From contig LR990730.1 in assembly GCA_905142475.1 (NCBI GenBank), positions 1,178,001 through 1,242,000 of the forward strand: a DNA stretch of 64,000 nucleotides, given 5' to 3'. Source of the stretch: Xanthomonas hydrangeae. GTDB lineage: Bacteria; Pseudomonadota; Gammaproteobacteria; Xanthomonadales; Xanthomonadaceae. Shown one piece after another: positions 56,070 through 64,000 of the stretch. The notes under the pieces are model-generated. The model did not search any database and was not told where the DNA came from. It saw only the letters and a list, made by a program, of their open reading frames with translations. A program made the translations under genes and the position numbers. Every line of letters begins with the position of its first letter. The first letter of the stretch is position 1.

Positions 56070-58280
56070 ATGATCCGTAGTACTGAATTGCGTCTTGCTT
56101 CTGTGGGCGCGCGTCGCCATGTCCTGCCGCGTGCGCTGGTCGCTGCGCTGTGCACGATGGCCGCCGGCCAGGTGCTGGCCGCCGGCCAGGTGCTGGCCGA
56201 GACGCCCGCTGCCGCACCCGATGCCGAGGTCACCACCCTGGACCGGCTGATCGTGCAGGGCGAGCAGGCCAAGGGCTATACGGTGGAGAAGACCACCGCC
56301 GGCACGCGCATGAACCTGTCGCTTCGCGAGATTCCGCAGTCGGTCACCGTGATCACCCGCGACCGCATGGACGACCAGAACCTGCAGAGCATCACCGACG
56401 TGCTCAACAACGTCACCGGCATCTCGGTGGCGCAGAGCGACAGCGAGCGGCTGGAGTTCTTCGCACGCGGCTTCTACATCGACAACTACCAGTTCGACGG
56501 CATCGCGGCCTACATGGAGCAGGCCTGGAGCTACGGCGACTCGGCGCTGGACGTGGCGCTGTACGACCGTATCGAAGTGGTACGCGGCGCCACCGGCCTG
56601 CTCACCGGCTCGGGCAATCCGTCGGCCTCGATCAATCTGGTGCGCAAGCATGCGCTAAGCCGTGACTTCACCGGCACCGTGTCGGTCGGCGGCGGCGATT
56701 TCAGCAAGACCCGCAGCGTGGCCGATGTCACCGTGCCGCTGAGCCCGGAAGGCACCGTGCGCGCGCGCGTGATCGGCGTGTACCAGGATGGCGAGTCGGA
56801 TATGGACCGCTACAGCATGCGCAAGAAGATCGGCTCGGCGATCATCGATGCCGACCTCACCGACAGCACCTTGCTGAGCGTGGGCTACGAGTACCAGAAG
56901 AAGGAATCGAACGATGTCACCTGGGGCGGCTTCCCGCTGTTCTACAGCGATGGCACCCGCACCAACTACGACCGCTCGTTCAACCCGGCGGCCGACTGGA
57001 CGTTCTGGGATACGCGTCTGCAGCGCACCTTCGCCAGCCTGCAGCAGAGCTTCGACAACGGTTGGAATCTCAAGGCGAATGTGAGCCACGAGAAGACCGA
57101 AGCGGCCAATCACCTGTTCTACCCGTTCTATACGATCTTCGGCTTCGACCGCGCCACCGGTGGCGGCGTGGTGCCGTACTCGGGCAACTACCAGACCGAG
57201 CGCAAGGCCGATGGCGCCGATGTCTATGCGGAAGGCCCGTTCCAGCTGTTCGGCCGCGAGCATCAGCTGGTGGCCGGCGCCAGCTACAACCGCCGCGAGT
57301 ACGTCAATAACGGCACCTTCGATTTTCCGGCGCCGCTGGACAGCTACTTCGGCTGGACCGGCGCGTACCCGGAGCCCAACTGGAGCCCGCGCACGGTGCA
57401 GAGCGACGGCACCATCAAGCAGAAGGCCGCCTACGTGGCGGCGCGCTTCTCGCTGGCCGATCCGCTGACGTTGCTGGTGGGAGCGCGCTATACCGATTGG
57501 CAGATCGATGGCCGCAACTTCGATTCGACGACGCAAGGCCTGGTGCCGTTCTCCGACACCCAGACCGAAGTCACCCCGTACGCCGGCCTGGTCTACGACA
57601 TCAACGATGTCTGGTCGACATACGTCAGCTACACCGAAATCTTCAACCCGCAGACACTGCGCGATGCCAATGGCGGCTACCTGGATCCGTTGAGCGGCAA
57701 GGGCTACGAAGCCGGCGTCAAGGCAGCATGGTTCGACGACAAGCTCAACGCTTCGCTGGCGGTGTTCCGCATCGAGCAGGACAACCTGGGCGTGGCCACC
57801 GGCGGCTTTGTGCCGGGCAGCAGCGAGTCTGCTTATGAGGCCGCAAATGGCGTGGTCAGCGAAGGCTTCGATTTCGAGATCTCCGGGCGTGTGACCGAGA
57901 GCTGGAACACCACCTTCGGCGCCTCGCACTACACCGCCCGCGACGATAACGGCACCTCGATCAACACGCATCTGCCGCGCACCACCATCAAGCTGTTCAA
58001 CAGCTACACCCCGCAAGGCGTGTGGAGCGATCTCACCGTGGGCGGCGGCGTCAACTGGCAGAACCGCTCGTACTACGTGGACCCGGTGTACGGCACCTTC
58101 CAGCAAAGTGCCTATGCGCTGGTCAGTGCATTCGCGCGCTACCGGTTGTCGCCGCAGTTTTCGGTGCAGCTCAATGTCGACAACCTGCTCGACAAGCGCT
58201 ATTACTCGCAGTTCAACGGCGGCTATGGCGCATGGGGCGCATCGCGTAATGGCATGCTGACCTTCAACTACACGTTCTGA
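56070..58280 (+). CDS. TonB-dependent siderophore receptor
   Basis: Outer-membrane ferric-siderophore transporter, 736 residues. The signal peptide contains an in-frame tandem repeat (AAGQVLAAGQVLA). The TonB-box/plug domain reads TRMNLSLREIPQSVTVITRD, with IEVVRGATGLLTGSGNPSAS and INLVRKHA. The 22-strand barrel contains LLVGARYTDWQIDGRN and ends with the LDKRYYSQF motif and terminal FNYTF. The plug pattern (SVTVITRDRM, GLLTGSGNPSASINLVRK) fits FhuE/FoxA-like hydroxamate or catecholate receptors. The ATG at 56070 has GGAG; a Fur box lies upstream. The ligand is unassigned. Confidence 0.94.
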   Translation: MIRSTELRLASVGARRHVLPRALVAALCTMAAGQVLAAGQVLAETPAAAPDAEVTTLDRLIVQGEQAKGYTVEKTTAGTRMNLSLREIPQSVTVITRDRMDDQNLQSITDVLNNVTGISVAQSDSERLEFFARGFYIDNYQFDGIAAYMEQAWSYGDSALDVALYDRIEVVRGATGLLTGSGNPSASINLVRKHALSRDFTGTVSVGGGDFSKTRSVADVTVPLSPEGTVRARVIGVYQDGESDMDRYSMRKKIGSAIIDADLTDSTLLSVGYEYQKKESNDVTWGGFPLFYSDGTRTNYDRSFNPAADWTFWDTRLQRTFASLQQSFDNGWNLKANVSHEKTEAANHLFYPFYTIFGFDRATGGGVVPYSGNYQTERKADGADVYAEGPFQLFGREHQLVAGASYNRREYVNNGTFDFPAPLDSYFGWTGAYPEPNWSPRTVQSDGTIKQKAAYVAARFSLADPLTLLVGARYTDWQIDGRNFDSTTQGLVPFSDTQTEVTPYAGLVYDINDVWSTYVSYTEIFNPQTLRDANGGYLDPLSGKGYEAGVKAAWFDDKLNASLAVFRIEQDNLGVATGGFVPGSSESAYEAANGVVSEGFDFEISGRVTESWNTTFGASHYTARDDNGTSINTHLPRTTIKLFNSYTPQGVWSDLTVGGGVNWQNRSYYVDPVYGTFQQSAYALVSAFARYRLSPQFSVQLNVDNLLDKRYYSQFNGGYGAWGASRNGMLTFNYTF

Positions 58281-58334
58281 TCGCAGACCATGTCGGGCGC
58301 GATTTCAGCGCCTGGCCTGTTGTTGCAACGCTGC

Positions 58335-58365
58335 AGGCACCTTGCAAAAGGTGCCTGTTTTTTTG
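58335..58365 (+). terminator. Terminator after the siderophore receptor
   Basis: CAGGCACCTT/AAGGTGCCTG is a 10 bp stem with a GCAA loop, followed by seven Ts. Confidence 0.95.
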
Positions 58366-58570
58366 TGTCTGCATTCCTTCTGGGTGATCGTAGATCTGCT
58401 GCGCTTCTACTGCCTGCGCTGCGTGCTGACATCAGTTTGCTTCGGTGGTGCCGACCTGGCGCGCAAGCGGAAGCCTTTCCCGCACGTGTCGGCACGTTGC
58501 ATAGGCTTACCTGCACACGCACACGCACACGCGAAGACGTGCCGGCAATCGCATCGACGGTGGACCAGGG

Positions 58571-59476
58571 CTACAGCGGTTCCAGATGCGGCGCCATCAC
58601 CTCTGCCACCCAATCCATGAACGCGCGTACGCGTTGCGGCAGGTGGCGACGCTGCGCGTAGAGCAGCGTGACCGGCATCGGTTCGGGCGCGATGGCGGCC
58701 AGCACCTCGATCAAGGCGCCGCTATCCAGGTGCGCCCGTAACGGGCTGGCCGGCGCCTGGATGATGCCCAGGCCCGCCAATGCGGCAGCAAGATAGGCAT
58801 CGCCGTTGTTGACCGTCACCGGGCCGCGCATCGGCAGGAGTTGGTAGGCTTGTCCGTCGTGGTACTCGAGGCCGGACGACCGCTGGCCAAGCGTCGTGAC
58901 GTAATGCACCAGGTCGTGCTGCGCCAGATCGTCCAGACAGCGCGGTATGCCACGCCGCGTCAGGTAATCCGCACTGGCGCAGTTGATGATGCGAAACGCG
59001 CCGAGCGGTCGCGCGACCAGGTTGGTGTCTTCGAGCGTGCCCACGCGCAACACGCAATCGAAGCCTTCGCGCACCACATCCACGCGCCGGTCGGTGCCGC
59101 TGATCTCCACTTCCAGTTGTGGATGCAGTGCCAGAAATACCGGCAAGGCGGGAATCACGAAATTGCGCGCAACGCCGGACGACATGTCCACCCGCAAGCG
59201 CCCTCTCAACTGGCTACGGTCGCGCTGAAACATGCCTTGCAACTCGTCCATGTCATCGAGCAAATCGCGGCCGCGCTGATAGAACGCGGTGCCGTCGCCA
59301 GTGAGTTGTACACGGCGTGTAGTGCGATGCAACAGCTGGGTGCCGAGCGACGCTTCAAGCCGTTGCACGGCAGTGGAGACGCTGGCCTTGGGCAGGCCTA
59401 ACGTCTCGGCGGCGCGAGTGAAACTGCCGAGCTCGGCCACACGCAGGAATGCGCGCAACGACTCCATGGTGTCCAT
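58571..59476 (-). CDS. LysR family transcriptional regulator
   Basis: A 301-residue regulator. The N-terminal winged helix-turn-helix is MESLRAFLRVAELGSFTRAA, ETLGLPKASVSTAVQRLEAS and LGTQLLHRTTRRVQLTGDG. The C-terminal substrate-binding domain (GRLRVDMSSGVARNFVIPAL to LPQRVRAFMDWVAEVM) should bind an unknown effector. This form resembles the regulators found divergent from short-chain dehydrogenases. The target is very likely the SDR gene at 59702, 225 bp away on the other strand. The start at 59476 (MDTMESL) lacks an obvious ribosome site; the ATG three codons later is possible. Confidence 0.93.
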   Translation of the reverse strand: MDTMESLRAFLRVAELGSFTRAAETLGLPKASVSTAVQRLEASLGTQLLHRTTRRVQLTGDGTAFYQRGRDLLDDMDELQGMFQRDRSQLRGRLRVDMSSGVARNFVIPALPVFLALHPQLEVEISGTDRRVDVVREGFDCVLRVGTLEDTNLVARPLGAFRIINCASADYLTRRGIPRCLDDLAQHDLVHYVTTLGQRSSGLEYHDGQAYQLLPMRGPVTVNNGDAYLAAALAGLGIIQAPASPLRAHLDSGALIEVLAAIAPEPMPVTLLYAQRRHLPQRVRAFMDWVAEVMAPHLEPL

Positions 59477-59701
59477 CGATTGGTCGACACTCTTGAACGG
59501 TGCAATCAGCCTGAGCTGATTTATGCGGCGGGGCAAGCGCAATAGTCTTTGCAACGACGCGATACCCATACCGTCGCAGGCTGGCGCGCAAACGCGCGCT
59601 ACAACATCACTGGCAGACACCGATGCCAAGCACCGACGCGCCTGACATCCGTACAGGCGTGCGGTCGTTCTCGGCATCATCCCTCGCCCCCGGAGTACAG
59701 C

Positions 59702-60463
59702 ATGCCGAACACCACCCCCATCACGTTGATCACCGGCGGCAGCCGTGGCCTGGGCCGCAACGCCGCGCTCGCGCTCGCTGCCGACGGCAGCGACATTGTG
59801 CTGACCTATCGCAGCGAAGCAGGCGAGGCTGCTGCAGTCGTCGCAGACATCCAGACGCTGGGGCGCCGCGCGCATGCCTTGCAGCTGGATGTTGCCAATG
59901 TCGAGGGCTTCGCTGCATTTGCTGCTCAACTGAAGGAAGTGTTGACCAGTTGGGGGCGCAGCCACTTCGATGCATTGGTCAACAACGCCGGCACCGGCTT
60001 GCATGCGCCCATTGCCGAGACCACGCCTGCGCAATTCGATGCGCTGTTCAACATCCATCTCAAGGGACCGTACTTCCTGACCCAGACGTTGCTGCCGCTG
60101 ATTGCCGATGGAGGACGCATCCTCAACGTGTCCAGCGGCCTTGCACGTTTTGCGCTGCCCGGTTCGTCGGCCTACGCGATGATGAAAGGCGGGGTGGAAG
60201 TGTTCACCCGCTATCTGGCCAAAGAGCTGGGCGCGCGTGGCATCCGTGCCAATACGCTGGCGCCGGGTGCGATTGAAACCGACTTCAATGGCGGCAGCGT
60301 GCGTGACAACGCGCAGGTCAACGCGATGGTTTCCTCGGTCACTGCATTAGGCCGCCCTGGGCTGCCGGACGATATCGGGCCGGTGGTGGCTGCGTTGCTG
60401 GCGCCGGGCACCGGTTGGATCAATGCGCAGCGCATCGAGGTGTCTGGTGGGATGTTGATTTAG
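59702..60463 (+). CDS. Short-chain dehydrogenase/reductase
   Basis: NAD(P)-dependent oxidoreductase of the classical SDR family, 253 residues. The nucleotide-binding TGGSRGLGR is at the N-terminus, NNAG (ALVNNAGTGLHAP) is central, and the catalytic Ser and YxxxK are in LNVSSGLARFALPGSSAYAM and YAMMKGG. RANTLAPGAIETDFNGG follows. The substrate is unknown. The ATG at 59702 has GGAG 6 bases upstream. Probably controlled by the divergent LysR regulator. The 141 bp element begins at the stop codon. Confidence 0.94.
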   Translation: MPNTTPITLITGGSRGLGRNAALALAADGSDIVLTYRSEAGEAAAVVADIQTLGRRAHALQLDVANVEGFAAFAAQLKEVLTSWGRSHFDALVNNAGTGLHAPIAETTPAQFDALFNIHLKGPYFLTQTLLPLIADGGRILNVSSGLARFALPGSSAYAMMKGGVEVFTRYLAKELGARGIRANTLAPGAIETDFNGGSVRDNAQVNAMVSSVTALGRPGLPDDIGPVVAALLAPGTGWINAQRIEVSGGMLI

Positions 60464-60603
60464 AGCGGCTAACAAACCTACTGCGCAGCCGCCAGGCGGG
60501 CGCGGTCGGTGCTCGGAATCCTCATGTACCGCTCGTACACTCCGGTTCCTGCGCGCCGCCCGCACCCACCTGACGACCGCTCGCTACGTTTTGTTAGCCA
60601 CTC
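60463..60603. repeat. 141 bp element with inverted ends (copy 2)
   Basis: The left end GAGCGGCTAACAAA and right end TTTGTTAGCCACTC are inverted repeats. The interior is nearly identical to copy 1 (29729), including TCGTACACTCCGGTTCCTGC. It abuts the SDR stop codon. Confidence 0.85.
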
Positions 60604-60609
60604 TTAAGT

Positions 60610-60642
60610 ACAAAGGCCTGCGCATGAGGCGCAGGCCTTTGT
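60610..60642. terminator. Hairpin downstream of SDR and M23 genes
   Basis: ACAAAGGCCTGCGC/GCGCAGGCCTTTGT is a perfect 14 bp stem with a 5-base loop between two convergent genes. It is probably a bidirectional terminator, although T-tracts are weak. Confidence 0.65.
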
Positions 60643-60663
60643 GTAGGCCACCGCGTCAGTGCA

Positions 60664-61383
60664 TCACTGCAGTGTCTGATCGCCATGCAAGACGGGATAC
60701 GGATTCACGACTTCGCCCTTCCACCATTCTTTTTCCGGCCCGAGGCGATGGATCTCGAAATGCAGATGCGGTGCCGCAGGATCTGCGTTAACGGTGCTGC
60801 CCACATAGCCAATGATCTGGCCGCGCTTGATCGGCTGTTTTTCCGCCACATTGTCGGCGTAGCGCTCCAGATGTGCGTAGTAGTAGCAATACGTGCCACT
60901 CGGGTCGAACTGATACAGCGTCAGGCCGCCGCGTTCGCTGTTGAAGAGTTTCTCGACCGTGCCGTCTGCCACTGCGAGGACCGCTGTTCCGGTCGGTGCG
61001 AGGATGTCGATGGCATCGTGCACGCGGCCTTCGCTGCGTGCGTCGGTGAAAGTGTCCTGCAGCTGGCTGCTGCTGATGCCTTGTACCGGAATCAACAAGC
61101 CAGCACCTGAAACTGCGGCGTCAGCTGGTGGCACGGACGTTGCCGCCGCAGGCGTATTGACTGGCGCCGCATCGGTTGCCGGCGCAGCGGCAACGGCTGG
61201 CAGTGGCGCGACTGCCGGAGCAGCAGATGCTGCCAGTTCGGTATGCGCCGCGTCGCGCTGTGTTGCCACGGGTGCAGCAGTGGGCGCTGGCTCTACTGCC
61301 GCCTGCGGCGCTTCACGTTCCAGCCACCAATAGCCGGCTGCACCCAGCAGCATACCTACCACCAGCATCATCAGCAGTTTCAT
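60664..61383 (-). CDS. M23 family (LytM-like) metallopeptidase
   Basis: A 239-residue envelope protein. An N-terminal membrane anchor or signal (LLMMLVVGMLLGAAGYWWL) is followed by an Ala/Pro-rich linker of about 90 residues and a C-terminal M23 domain. The zinc motifs are H-x-x-x-D (RVHDAIDILAPTGTAVLAVA, with Ala where Gly is usual) and HxH in AAPHLHFEIHRLGPEKEWW. The zinc ligands are therefore intact, so it probably cleaves peptidoglycan cross-links. The gene starts 2 bp after the L,D-transpeptidase stop, so the two are co-transcribed. Confidence 0.91.
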   Translation of the reverse strand: MKLLMMLVVGMLLGAAGYWWLEREAPQAAVEPAPTAAPVATQRDAAHTELAASAAPAVAPLPAVAAAPATDAAPVNTPAAATSVPPADAAVSGAGLLIPVQGISSSQLQDTFTDARSEGRVHDAIDILAPTGTAVLAVADGTVEKLFNSERGGLTLYQFDPSGTYCYYYAHLERYADNVAEKQPIKRGQIIGYVGSTVNADPAAPHLHFEIHRLGPEKEWWKGEVVNPYPVLHGDQTLQ

Positions 61384-61385
61384 GC

Positions 61386-62372
61386 TTACTCCTGCATCAC
61401 CACCGGCATGGACGGGCCGACCACGCTGGCCAGATTGACCACGTCCCAGTTGGTCAGGCGCACGCAGCCATGCGATTCGGTCTTGCCGACATGGCCGGGT
61501 TCCGGCGTGCCGTGCAGGCCGTAATGCGGCTTGGACAGGTCGATCCACACGCGGCCGACCGGGTTGTTCGGACCCGACGGCAAGGTCGCCTTTTGATCGC
61601 CCTTTTTCGCGTCCCAGAACAGCTTGGGGTTGTACTTGAACACCGGATCGCGCGCGACGCCCAGGACCTTCCAGCGGCCGATCGGCAACGGGTCGTGCTT
61701 GCTGCCGGAAGACACCGGGAACTGCGCATAGACCTTGCCGTCGGCATCGAACAGGCGCAGCGTCGACTCGGACTTGTCGACCACCAGCTTGGCCGGCTTG
61801 GCCAATGGCGGGACACCGTCGATGTTGGGAACCTGGATCACGCTACCGGCCTTGCTCAGGTCCACGCCGGGGTTGAGTTGGCGTAGCAGTCCGGGGTCGG
61901 CATGAAACCGCTCGCCCAGTGCCTCATCCACCGAGGTGTAGCCAAGCGAAGGCAGCTTGGCCTGTTCGGCCGGGCCCTTGGGAATCGGCTGGAACGGTCC
62001 GGCGACATCGGCAGCGGTGAGCGTGTATTGCACCAACGCCGGCGTGGCGTCGGCCTGCAAGGCCTGCCAGGTGGCGTCATCCAGCTCACCGGTCACCTTG
62101 ATGTTGTGCGCGGCCTGAAACCCGGAGACGGCACGCTTTTGATTGGAACCGCGCTCGCCATCGATCTGCCCCGGCGAAAAATGCGCGCGATCCAGCAGGA
62201 CTTGCGCGTGCAGATCCGAACGCGGGCCGCTCGGCACGACTGTTGCCGCCGGCGTTGCTGCAGGTGCAGGTGCAGGTGCAGCAGCGGGCTGCGGCGCTTG
62301 CGCCAATGCAGACAATGAAGCGCTCAGGGCGAGAGTGAGCAGGCAGGCGCGAGCGTAGGAGCGTGAGGGCAT
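61386..62372 (-). CDS. L,D-transpeptidase (YkuD domain)
   Basis: A 328-residue periplasmic enzyme. The signal peptide is ARACLLTLALSASLSALAQA, followed by an Ala/Pro linker. A peptidoglycan-binding-like region follows (AHFSPGQIDGERGSNQKRAV, SGFQAAHNIKVTGELDDATW). The YkuD catalytic domain has HGTPEPGHVGKTESHGCVRL with the nucleophilic Cys and upstream His. It makes 3-3 cross-links or attaches proteins to peptidoglycan. The start at 62372 gives the best signal peptide; an ATG seven codons upstream is possible. Next to an M23 hydrolase, implying joint cell-wall remodelling. Confidence 0.94.
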   Translation of the reverse strand: MPSRSYARACLLTLALSASLSALAQAPQPAAAPAPAPAATPAATVVPSGPRSDLHAQVLLDRAHFSPGQIDGERGSNQKRAVSGFQAAHNIKVTGELDDATWQALQADATPALVQYTLTAADVAGPFQPIPKGPAEQAKLPSLGYTSVDEALGERFHADPGLLRQLNPGVDLSKAGSVIQVPNIDGVPPLAKPAKLVVDKSESTLRLFDADGKVYAQFPVSSGSKHDPLPIGRWKVLGVARDPVFKYNPKLFWDAKKGDQKATLPSGPNNPVGRVWIDLSKPHYGLHGTPEPGHVGKTESHGCVRLTNWDVVNLASVVGPSMPVVMQE

Positions 62373-62584
62373 GAGCAGGTCCGAAAGAGGCATGCGCGCA
62401 CCTTGCCCGAGCTGCCTGCGTGGTCTGTGTGAAATGGCTGCACCGGGACTGACTGAAAACGCAGTATCGATGCGGGTCAGAAGTGGATACCTGCTATCTC
62501 GCCTCCGCGCAGCTGCCGAGTCGACGCGTCAGCCGGCTGCTCATGCGTCTACCCGGGCTGTGGAGGGAGTCGTGCACCGCGCAA

Positions 62585-62621
62585 CAATCGATCGCCTGTA
62601 TGTCAGTCAGGCGATCGATTG
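62585..62621. terminator. Perfect hairpin downstream of the truncated TonB receptor
   Basis: CAATCGATCGCCTG pairs over 14 bp with CAGGCGATCGATTG across a 9-base loop, 64 bp beyond the receptor stop. There is no T-tract, so it may be a weak terminator or a binding site. Confidence 0.55.
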
Positions 62622-62685
62622 GATCAGCGCAAACCTGGTCTTTGCTTCTGCAGACATCGTGCCGCATCTGTCTGCAGGCCTGCCG

Positions 62686-64000
62686 TCAGTAGGTATAGCC
62701 CAACGTCAGCATGTACACCCGGCCGGTTTGTACATACGCACCATCTGCGCCGGGATCGTAGGCCATGTAGCGTCTGGATTTGCCCTGCGTTTCGTAGAAC
62801 GTTGCCGCATTGAGCAGGTTCTTGGCCGACACCCCCACATCGATGTGGTGCGGCAAATGGTAGGTCGCATTGAAGTCCAACGACTTCACCGGTTGCAGGT
62901 AGTAGTTGAGCCGGTCGCTGGTCAAGCCCAGCAATTGCAGGCCGGTGTAGTTGTAGCTCAGGTCGGTGCGCAGATGCGTATCGTCGTAGAACAGATCCAG
63001 GTTGTAGATGCGCTCCGGTGCGCGCGGCAGCCAGGTTTTTTCCGGTTGATCGCTGCGTTTGCTGTCTGCCTGGCTGTGTTGCAGCGTGAGGTTGGCGATG
63101 ACGCCGAAATTGCTCCAGATGCCCGGCAAGTCCTGCAGGCGCCTGCTCGCCGCCAATTCCAGGCCATAGAGCCTGGCGGTGCCGCCGTTCTGCGGCATCG
63201 TCACCGGCACGCCGTTTTCGAACGTGGTGCCGGTCGGTACCAGGCCGCCCAGCGTGTTGTCGTTGCTGGTCGCCGATTGCGAGGTGTAGATGAAGCCGGT
63301 GATGCGCTTGTAGTAGGTCGATGCACTGAGTACGCCGCCGTTGTGGTCGTAGAACTCGGCGGAGAGATCGGCGTTGTCGGCCTTGCTCGGATGCAGATCG
63401 GGATTGGGCTTGGAGATGCCGACCACCTGCTGGGTGTCGTCGATGGTGTACACCGTCTCGCCGGAAATCAGGCCGAACGCCGGGCGGCTGAAACTGCGGC
63501 GCAATGACGCGCGGTACACGGTGAGATCGTCTGGCCGATAGTTGACGCTGATGCCCGGCAACACTTGCCCATAGGTACTGCCGGTGCCGACGAAACTGCC
63601 GGTGCTGCCATCGCCGCTGGATTGCCAGGATTGGGCCGAGTAGCGCGTCAACTCGTAGCGCACACCGGGCAGCACGCTCACCGAGCCGATATGCAGCGCG
63701 GCCATTGCGTAACCGGAATAGATCGCCTCGGTGCTGGAGGTGGTGTTGGCGTTGTAGTCGTTGGCGGTGTAGACGCCGGCGCCATTGGGATCGTTGACGT
63801 ACTTGTAAGGCAACGCCTGCGCGAGCATCCAGTTGCGATCGAGCAGTTTGAAGGGGCCTGCGTAACGGCCATCGAACGCGTTATTGGTGACACGTCCCGG
63901 GATCGCGCTCAGCGGCGGGCCGCCGGCAGTGGGAAATGCGTAATTGGGCCCGCCAAAATAAGGCCCATTGGTGACGAAGTTGCCGTCCTTGTGGAAGAAC
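62686..64000 (-). CDS. TonB-dependent receptor, C-terminal part (partial)
   Basis: The reading frame runs without a stop from the window edge to 62686; the start lies outside. About 437 residues of beta-barrel are visible, with typical receptor features: YRASLRRSFSRPAFGLISGE, HPSKADNADLSAEFYDHNGG, LYGLELAASRRLQDLPGIWS and the terminal TLGYTY. The pattern fits Caulobacter/Xanthomonas-type TonB-dependent receptors, often for plant-derived carbohydrates, but the ligand cannot be read. The internal Met at 63828 is not the start. Confidence 0.92.
   Translation of the reverse strand, partial: FFHKDGNFVTNGPYFGGPNYAFPTAGGPPLSAIPGRVTNNAFDGRYAGPFKLLDRNWMLAQALPYKYVNDPNGAGVYTANDYNANTTSSTEAIYSGYAMAALHIGSVSVLPGVRYELTRYSAQSWQSSGDGSTGSFVGTGSTYGQVLPGISVNYRPDDLTVYRASLRRSFSRPAFGLISGETVYTIDDTQQVVGISKPNPDLHPSKADNADLSAEFYDHNGGVLSASTYYKRITGFIYTSQSATSNDNTLGGLVPTGTTFENGVPVTMPQNGGTARLYGLELAASRRLQDLPGIWSNFGVIANLTLQHSQADSKRSDQPEKTWLPRAPERIYNLDLFYDDTHLRTDLSYNYTGLQLLGLTSDRLNYYLQPVKSLDFNATYHLPHHIDVGVSAKNLLNAATFYETQGKSRRYMAYDPGADGAYVQTGRVYMLTLGYTY

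Overview
This window is chromosomal DNA of a high-GC gammaproteobacterium of the Xanthomonadaceae, almost certainly a Xanthomonas. The evidence is the third-position G+C bias, the abundance of TonB-dependent receptors, an XVIPCD-domain protein, the mrcA/pilMNOPQ and zapA/6S RNA/fau gene orders, and intergenic repeats of a Xanthomonas-like kind. Most of the content is core housekeeping. I found no tRNA or rRNA gene, no CRISPR array, no transposase and no phage genes. The first gene (aminotransferase 3' end) and the last (TonB-dependent receptor) are cut by the window edges.

Layout. 0-9.5 kb: aminotransferase end, azurin, a large MalT-like LuxR regulator, hemL, and an Oar-like TonB-dependent receptor, then about 900 bp of repeats. 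9.5-17 kb: thiE/rubredoxin (divergent), SirB1-like protein, DUF192 lipoprotein, rpiA, EVE protein, fau, 6S RNA, zapA with a zapB-like partner, ygfB-pepP. 17-25 kb: a second repeat locus, a 132-residue XVIPCD protein, pepQ, PilZ-DUF1631, hemW-rdgB-VOC-rph. 25-36 kb: yicC, gmk, rpoZ, spoT, ridA, recG, nucleoside hydrolase, rpmE2, gltA and an unknown protein. 36-44 kb: mrcA divergent from pilMNOPQ (type IV pilus alignment complex and secretin). 44-51.3 kb: a MoxR/DUF58/DUF4381/VWA/VWA-TPR/BatD operon. 51-58 kb: a third repeat locus, a dicarboxylate symporter, a heptanucleotide array, tkt, and a Fur-box-preceded siderophore receptor. 58-64 kb: divergent LysR/SDR pair, M23 peptidase and L,D-transpeptidase pair, and a truncated TonB-dependent receptor.

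How the genes work together. Several tight operons with 4-5 base start/stop overlaps are visible: rph-VOC-rdgB-hemW, DUF1631-PilZ, fau-EVE, pilMNOP, and the MoxR/Bat set. Cell-envelope functions dominate: PBP1A, the pilus machine, two peptidoglycan enzymes, and three TonB receptors.

The most unusual content is intergenic. (1) A roughly 110-150 bp element with two nested stems occurs at three loci, each time as a head-to-head pair of two subtypes. Stem sequences differ between copies while pairing is kept, and a roughly 29-base internal segment stays nearly constant. (2) A family of GGGATT-rich inverted arms sits in short intergenic gaps; at one locus the right arm has grown into about 17 perfect CCCCAAT heptamers just upstream of tkt. 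(3) A roughly 141 bp element has terminal inverted repeats that covary between copies. The secretin half of pilQ is strikingly AT-rich compared with its surroundings, which suggests recombination.
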